A stretch of 64,000 bases of DNA from Nilaparvata lugens (lineage: Eukaryota; Arthropoda; Insecta; Hemiptera; Delphacidae). Shown here in pieces: positions 57,341-64,000 of this stretch. Position numbers and translations under genes: made by a program. The notes under the pieces were generated by a model that was not told the DNA's origin, did not search any database, and saw nothing but the letters and a program-made list of their open reading frames with translations. Positions within the stretch are counted from its first letter, which is position 1, and every line of letters begins with the position of its first letter. The DNA lies in assembly GCF_014356525.2 (NCBI RefSeq), contig NC_052510.1, positions 15,672,778-15,736,777 on the forward strand, read 5' to 3'.

Positions 57341-58828
57341 CAAATAATTCAATTTCTATCCGACTCAGAACAGTTTGAATTTCACCAATGACATTGTTGC
57401 CACCAATGACATATTCTATACATTAATACAAACAATCATATTCTAGTAGGTCCTTGAAAACTTACAAATGAAGAATCACCCAGATGTCCCAAAAGATTGT
57501 AAGACACTTTCTTCAGTAATATTTTTCTAATAGTTGATTTCGAAATCGTGAATATTTATTTCAAACTAGTGATAGAACTATAAATAAATCTCCAATATAA
57601 CTTCCAAGATCTTTACTATTGAAATTTTCTCACAATATGAATTGGACTTAATCACATGGAATCCTTATTTCCACCAATTTTCAGCTTTTCATTGCTTATT
57701 ACCAACAAACGCGTAACTTCAGTCTACTCCTAACTGGATGCCTTCAGAAAAAACTGTGATATGAATATTGAGGCCAAATAGAATGACAACAATTCATCAA
57801 AAAATGAATAATTATTCGTCATTCAGTGGCAGGTCGGGTGTGAGAATGCATGACATTTTTATGCAATCAAGCAAATATAAGCTGAGATTCGGGTTTATGA
57901 GTTTCCTGGTCGAATTCCCAGCATCAGCCGAACAGAAGACGAAGACGGCGATCGCGTAATCGGGCCAAGCGCGCGTGTGTGTGTGGGTGCGTATGACTGA
58001 TAATAATCCAGCTAAAGAGCCATCTTCAGTGTGAATTGGTGTGGTGAGATGAGGGAGAAGTAAAAAGAAACATAGGATAAGAAAGACACTCAATCCTCCA
58101 TCAATCTCACGTGTCAAGAAGCACCATCCATTTATGTAAACTGATTAACATTTTTATACCCATTGCAAAATTCTACATTGATTATGAACCACATACAGAA
58201 TCATTATCTTCGATTAGTGGGCTAATAATATGTGATCTACTGCCTGAAGAATAACCGTTTATTGAGAAGTTGGAAGAGTTATGGTTATGCACGTTATGGT
58301 TATATATTATTTTTGGTTATGCACGAGTGTTTCAAATGACCAACATTTAAATTTTTGTGCAGTATTAAAGGTGAAGTATTAGTATGAAGTGTTGTATATC
58401 ATAGTTTCCAGTATGTAATTCAATCGAGATGGAGGGAATGTACGCTCGAATGCCTTTCGCATGTGGGAAGAATTATAAATGTAAAGAGTTCTCATCTTGA
58501 AAAAATTGAGAACTATCTCGCAATAATTGCATTCAGAATATTGATGTTAATTGAATTGAAAACTGTTCAATTTATTACAAGAGATTGAACAAGTACGCCT
58601 AATAGATCAATTTCCAACACATTAAACACATCTCCCTACTCAAATCACTGAACAAAAATGAAATATTATTAGTTTATATAACCATCTAAATATTTGTCCA
58701 AGGAAGTCATCCGAATTATTGCACTCAGTTGAATTATTTTGCGGACAATGATGCAGTTGCCACACACCGAAAAAACGGTGGTTCCAGCCAATGGCCACAC
58801 AAACAAACATGCACACTTTACGTCTCTC
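57341..58828. other. Unassigned stretch
   Basis: A short GCGCGCGTGTGTGTGTG run lies at 57969-57985. No gene or repeat family is recognised. Confidence 0.5.
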
Positions 58829-58990
58829 TCCATCTCATTGCAAACAACCACGCTACCGTTTGTCTTTTCTCTTCAACTCATAACAATAATACTAGCCCAC
58901 CATTTGCTTTCTCACTCCAACTCATTGCAAAGATACAAGTAAACCATTTGCCTTATGTTTTCAACTCATTGATAAGGTACCATTTAAGAT
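58829..58990 (+). repeat. Degenerate minisatellite, ~45-50-bp period
   Basis: CAACTCAT words at 58874, 58919 and 58966, each accompanied by a CCATTTG or CCGTTTG word, give about three to four decayed units. Confidence 0.6.
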
Positions 58991-59139
58991 GGGAAGATAG
59001 ATGGAAAGAGTGAGAGAGACTTTGGGTTATCTGAGTGGCTGTTTTGGGTTATCCGAGCAGTGATTACGTGCCCTGGTAGGCAGAATAATAAGCCAAGTAC
59101 TGGAATAACAAGTAGAAGGAGAGGAGTGTTGTCAGTGTT

Positions 59140-59290
59140 GTGATGCCCTGACAGCAGCAGTCATGAGAGCAGAGTGTCTCATTTGCATATAATGGAAAGA
59201 AGCGGAAACCAGTATGGACGATTTTCGCGTTCAACGGGTGCAGATGACGCGAAATAGCATTAACGTAACAGTGTACACGGTATGCAGTAT
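59140..59290. promoter_or_regulatory. Short non-repetitive patch with POU octamer
   Basis: ATTTGCATAT at 59181-59190 matches the octamer core ATTTGCAT. The surrounding sequence includes TTTTCGCGTTCAACGGG and TGACGCGAAA. Regulatory role is inference. Confidence 0.25.
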
Positions 59291-60439
59291 GTCAACTTGA
59301 TCGTTCACAACACAAAACTTGAAAAAAACTGTTACCAAACCCCTTAACCCACTGCCTTGATCGACTTGCTCCAGTTACGGAGGGAAAATTTGTTCCATTG
59401 GTATTTTAGATAGGAATTCCTTACATTTTATGAATGTTGTGTAATCATTCTTCAATATATCAAAACTTATGAGCTTTTAGTTATCTATTGCAGAATGCAC
59501 TGCATTATTAATCAATGAGAACTAGTTTTTCTCATCTTTCTTGTCTTATGGAACTTGTTGAATATCCTCGTAAAATATTAGATTCGATTTATAGTGATTT
59601 GAAAATTATTAGTAGTTGCTGATGAAGTTTAGAATTGACTATTTTCACCCCTATGATTCAAATCCTTCAATTTTCTGTATCTAGTGTATCTTCAAACTGA
59701 ATCAACATTGAAATAATTCTCGGAGGGAGAACATTTCTAGCAATTTTCGATGTCCGAGCTATGATGGGGGTTTTTCGTTGACGGTTTTTCTTCCGAGGAG
59801 GATGCCATAAGGATTGTGACTAGCAATTTTATCGCAGGGTTGTGTGGTTGATTAGAGGAATAATGATGAGATATGCCTATTGCTTGAAGAAAAAAATGTT
59901 TGTCATAAAACACATTATAGTCTACACAAACATGCATTGTTGTTTATTATCTATTAAGATAAAAAATGGAAAAGACGAATGCTTGCCAGTCAATGGTTTT
60001 GTCAGAATATAAAATAGAAAACAAAAATAATCAAACTTACAGTAGGTGTACCGTTTGATCTTAAATTGCTACATCCAGACATAGACTAAATGAATCAAGG
60101 GTTAAATACGAATATAAGGGTTAAATCTGTGATACAGGTCACTCCACCACTCTAAAGCATCCCTGTTTAATGTGATGAGGCTTGCAGCTCCTGTTGAAAA
60201 GCTATAGATTGGCCACTCATGCAATTCTGAGAGAGATGAAGGGTTAAAACAAAACCATCAAGAAATAATTTTAAAGCACATAACTTCAGTCAGTCATTGT
60301 GGCTCAGGCAGTCACACTTTCAAAGGGTAAAAGCGATTATTAATTGATATCACGCTTACAGCCGAGACAATAACTATTTTTTTCAAAATCACTTGTTAAT
60401 TAGCGTGTAAGAATACTGATTTCTGTCAATCAAGAAGTA
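59291..60439. other. Unassigned stretch
   Basis: AT-rich, no recognised feature. Confidence 0.5.
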
Positions 60440-60872
60440 ATCCTATTATATTAAGCGAGCAATTTCTGTATTTTTATAACTGGTTATTTATGTTCAACGG
60501 ATCTCGAAAACGGCTCTAACGATTTTCAAGAAACTTGGAACATAGTAGGTTTATGATAAAAATTCGATTGCATAGGTCTCATCCTGGAAAAACTCGCTGA
60601 ACGACATTAAAAGGATAATTCATCCTTGGCTGAAACAGCTGTGGATAGTAAAAAGGTGAGCGAGTGAGTATGTGAAAAATCAAAATCTCATCCCCGAAAT
60701 TCATAAGATGACATAATTATGTGAGATAGATGCCAGTTGTGAGATATAAACACGATCATTTTAGAGAATATTGTGTTCTGTCATGGCTTACTCTATCTAT
60801 AGTAGGCTGTGGTTCTGTTTATCAATAAATAAAAATAACGAGCGAAGCTCGATGCCCCGATATTATTATTAT
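60440..60872 (+). mobile_element. Dispersed repeat family 5, near-complete copy
   Basis: It starts AATCCTATTATATTAAGCGA, includes CAACGGATCTCGAAAACGGC and GAAACAGCTGTGGATAGTAA, and ends AACGAGCGAAGCTCGATGCC then CCGATATTATTATTATTA. The start recurs at 9249-9336. The ATT tail after GATATT suggests a retroposed 3' end. Confidence 0.7.
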
Positions 60873-61686
60873 TACTTTCCTTGCCCTATTATCATAGGTA
60901 AGGAAAGTATTGCTTTCCGAAAAAAATGAAGGTACCCCATTTTCTATACGTTTCAAGGTCCCCTGAGTCCAAAAAAGTGGTTTTTGGGTATTGGTCTGTA
61001 TGTGTGTGTGTATGAGTGTATGTGAGTCTGTGTACACGATATCTCATCTCTTAATTAACGGAATGACTTGAAATTTGGAACTTAAGGTCCTTCCCCATAA
61101 GGATCCGACACGAACAATTTCGATCAAATTCAATTCAAGATGGCAGCTAAAAAGGCGAAAATGTTGTCAAAAACAGGGTTTTTCGCGATTTTCTCGAAAA
61201 CGGCTCCAACGATTTTGATTAAATTCCTACCTAAAAAAGTCATTGATAAGCTCTATCAACTGCCACTAGTCCCATATCTGTGAAAATTTCAGGAGCTCCG
61301 CCCAATCTATGCAAAGTTTGATTTTAGATTCCCAATTATCAGGCTTCAGATACAATTTAAACAAAAAATTCGAGGTGAAAATATTGGGCATGAAAATCTC
61401 TACAATTAATGTCCTGTAAAATTTTCACCTAAAATTGGAAATAAGCTCGAAGTTCGAGAAAATAAGATTAATCTATTTGCAAACTGTTGGCAAGTGTTGA
61501 TTCTATTAAATCATTCACTATGAACAGATAGCAGACTTCATGTGTCTGCAGCGTTATTGTCCTGTCACCAGCTGGCTTAAATCTTCGAATAATAGACTAA
61601 TTTAGATGCGCGGTAACACTAGCGTCAGTTGATCAATTTTCATAACGGCAAGGAAAGTTGTGTGAGTGCGCCACACCAGATTTTTA
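60873..61686 (+). mobile_element. Composite dispersed repeat, copy 2
   Basis: It begins CTTTCCTTGCCCTATTATCA and ends GCAAGGAAAGTTGTGTGAGT, then CGCCACACCAGATTTTTATA, directly after the ATT tail of the preceding repeat. It shares a TG-rich patch and CGAAAACGGCTCCAACGATT with copy 1 at 23150-24427 but has only one internal unit. Confidence 0.8.
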
Positions 61687-63399
61687 TAAATTTGTGGAGA
61701 GTATAATTTATTCGAAGAGTATCTTTAATATGTGCAATATGTAACATGTACGAGAATCATATCATCTGATCGGGACGATCTCTTTTTTTCTGGTTCCCGA
61801 TGCTTTGAGGATACAGTATCTAAAATATTATATTCGGATGATACCTCATCATACTCTGGATTGACTATATTTTTCGTACTGTATCCTGAACAAAACGTTT
61901 CAAATGATGTGAGCATTTTGCCATATAAAAGATAAAATCTAACCTCCCTAACCTTCCATTTTACCTTTAAACCCTAATTGAACAGAGCCTAATTAAATAT
62001 TCTAATTTGCAACGGTGTAACTGACTATAGACTCCCTGTGTATCAATCAGCCTGCAAAGTTAACGCGATGCTGTGAGAATGCAGAAACAAAACGGCACTA
62101 CGTCCCGCTTGTTTCAGTTTGGCTGGAATAGTCACTCGCAGATCAGAGCCACTCCCTATTCAAACTCATGTTTGGAAATTTAATAATTAAATTATTTTTG
62201 AATTTAGCATTTGGAACTTTAAATAGCTGAAACTTATAAGATCTAGTCTTGGGGTTGATTCGAACTTGGCCTGGCATCTACCGTAACATCATCCCTCAAA
62301 CAATCTTCAAATGCAATTAAAAATGAAAAAAGGAGAAACTATTATATTCTATCTGGATGTTAATGTGACTTGAGTTAAATATTTTCAAACGTAACGATCT
62401 AACGATAACGATATAGGCCTAACGTAACAGAAGAGGTTGGTCCATGTTTGTCCATTATATGGTTAGTCTATAATAATTATTATTGTATAATAAATACAAT
62501 TATTATTGTAATGTGTATAGAGTACACTATTTTTTTTATCATAAACAGAGGCTTCATTAGTCACGAAAGTGAGAAACGCCCATCACCTATCACCAGAACT
62601 AAAACCTATAACAACAATAATTCTCTCCACACTGAAAAACCAATTACCTAATGAAACTACGATTACACGCTTTAAAAATTGATTAAAACGATCCGCAACA
62701 AACTGTATCGATCAAAGAAAGTTCCGGATGTTTGATTCCTATAATTATCATCATAATTGAAAAATCCCATCAATCAGACAAAGGTGGGTGCTTCCTTGTA
62801 CCCCATAGGGACAACCCACGCACTGAAAAACGTGCGCTTACAACCTTTCTACAAGCTCTACTACAACCACCGTTAGCTAGCACTATAGTGCAGTGCTAGA
62901 TAGTTGGTATTACTTGTAGGCTACAAGACAACACTGGTACCAGCTATACATTGGTGGTGGGAAACATTCCAACAAGGAAGCAAGCTACGGCTCCTGAATT
63001 GCTAATAGATTTTCGTGATGGCCACGCTTATCGACTTTTAAACGAAGATCAAGGAAGCAGCCGACTAAAATACTTAATTGATCTGAGTTGATTGGGCGGG
63101 TTATGATGCTCATGATAATGTGGCCACCGACAATAAGCCGCGGCTCCCATCACGGTTTCGTAGGTATTTCTCGAAAAAGATCGTCACGATCCGAGTGTTT
63201 AGTTGCTTTCAAAGTGCAACAGCCACTTTCCCTATTGCCTTTCCTCCCTTCCTCACCCACCACCAATCGACAATGAAATAATTCTTCATTTTCGAAAGAC
63301 ATAATGTTCGAGTGTAACTGTTACCCGTCGTTCTTCTCATATTGCTATGCACACCATTCTCCTCTCCTTCTTCTCACTGAAGATATTTTTTATTCTCAG
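61687..63399. other. Unassigned stretch
   Basis: Open frames on both strands at 61725-61935 are unrecognised. Bases 62860-63250 are non-repetitive with raised GC (for example GCCACCGACAATAAGCCGCG), possibly regulatory. Nothing is firm. Confidence 0.45.
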
Positions 63400-63439
63400 A
63401 CGAATTTCTCCCGATAGTCGTGATTGAGTCTCGTGACAA

Positions 63440-63520
63440 AGCTGCCACTGACCCCCCCCCCCCTCTCACCCCTGAGGGGTACTCCAACTCCCCCCCTCCG
63501 CCCCTAGGGGGCATTGTCGT
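63440..63520 (-). other. C-rich/G-rich patch, G-quadruplex candidate on the minus strand
   Basis: The plus strand has a run of 12 C (63452-63463), then CACCCCTGAGGGGT, C6, CCCC and TAGGGGGC. Read on the minus strand this gives more than four G runs of three or longer within 70 bases. Confidence 0.6.
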
Positions 63521-63774
63521 CCTTTCTTTGAGTGTGCCTCTCTGTATGACCTCTCCTCTGACCTGCGCGACTTTAAACTTCAACTCTGATTTCATTGTGC
63601 ATTGCATCTCATCTTCCTCTCAGTCCTCTTCGCTGCAAAGGTTAGAAGCATGTGTCGACGGTGTAACCGGGTGGACGCTCTGCATGAAATAACGATTATT
63701 AGTGAGATAATAGTATTATCATGATGTGATCTACCGGTTGGTGCAGTAATAAGCATTTCAAGAAACTTTATGTC

Positions 63775-63832
63775 AGCACATGTGACGTAGCCGAGTACCC
63801 TCCGGGAATAAAGGCATTTATTTATTAAATGA
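63775..63832 (+). repeat. Probable LINE 3'-end fragment
   Basis: ACGTAGCCGAGTACCCTCCG then GGAATAAAGGCATTTATTTA resembles 3' termini of insect non-LTR elements that end in a short A/T-rich tail. Confidence 0.45.
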
Positions 63833-63877
63833 TTCCTGGGGAATGAAGCAGATTATAAGGAAAGTTAGAATAAGTTT

Positions 63878-63951
63878 TAAAAATGGCGTCTGGTTTATAT
63901 TAGAAAATGGCGTTGACCAATGAGATCGAGTGGTCTTCATAGACGCCATTT
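63878..63951. repeat. Small inverted repeat
   Basis: AAATGGCGTCT (63881) and AGACGCCATTT (63941) are perfect complements about 50 bases apart, with another AAATGGCGT between them and a CCAAT box (GACCAATGAG). Confidence 0.7.
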
Positions 63952-64000
63952 CTGAGATGGAACTATGTACTCCAGACAATTGGATTTCAGGCTTGATAAT

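Noticed and set aside
57969..57985. CG/TG dinucleotide run as a Z-DNA or promoter signal
   Set aside because: Too short, and no other promoter elements nearby.
1..64000. CRISPR arrays, rRNA, tRNA, bacterial operons or phage genes
   Set aside because: None seen; repeats are tandem or dispersed eukaryotic types, and no cloverleaf or rRNA core motifs were recognised by eye.

Overview
This is animal nuclear DNA: AT-rich, intron-dominated, with no prokaryotic gene order. The repeat families (for example an element that begins with a TTTCCTTGCCCTA-type motif and ends in CCACACCAGATTTTT) are ones I associate from memory with hemipteran insects, most of all planthoppers of the Nilaparvata type. That assignment is inference from recall, not a search result.

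The best supported host gene runs on the minus strand across most of the window. Four splice-bounded exons (51638-51718, 35451-35520, 17766-17803 and 2489-2726, in transcription order) are each open in a frame compatible with the next one. They are separated by introns of about 15 to 17.6 kb. A fifth, weaker exon candidate lies at 52332-52421. The chain predicts a protein segment with a leucine/glutamine-rich start, a hydrophobic patch, and a Gly-rich low-complexity linker in the last exon. I do not recognise the protein. Most of the window is therefore probably intron of this one gene, and both ends of the gene lie outside it.

The rest is mostly transposon debris and intronic repeats. 0-4 kb: a terminal-inverted-repeat (TIR) transposon with a MADF-type fragment, a 53-bp-arm hairpin, a second TIR element, exon D, and LINE-like tail repeats. 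6-11 kb: MITE-like elements and a 630-bp foldback. 11.1-14.1 kb: a non-LTR retrotransposon on the minus strand, broken by a second non-LTR element and another insertion, and bracketed by a diverged duplication of about 135 bp. 15.4-18.7 kb: two copies of one dispersed repeat flanking exon C. 19.9-20.4 kb: an RTE-like LINE remnant. 23.1-24.4 kb and 60.4-61.7 kb: two copies of a composite repeat, one carrying a 166-bp tandem array. 33.2 kb: a CCAAT-box cluster. 41.4-42.7 kb: a 675-bp tandem duplication. 43-50 kb: several foldback MITEs and a promoter-like patch near 46.1 kb. 52.9-54.0 kb: a 1.08-kb near-palindrome made of Tc1/mariner-like transposase ends.

I see no rRNA, tRNA, CRISPR or intact mobile-element gene. 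Nothing here amounts to a demonstrable new system. The most interesting items are the fragmented unidentified gene, the long foldback at 53 kb (a candidate hairpin-RNA source), and the regulatory-looking patches at 33, 46 and 51 kb.
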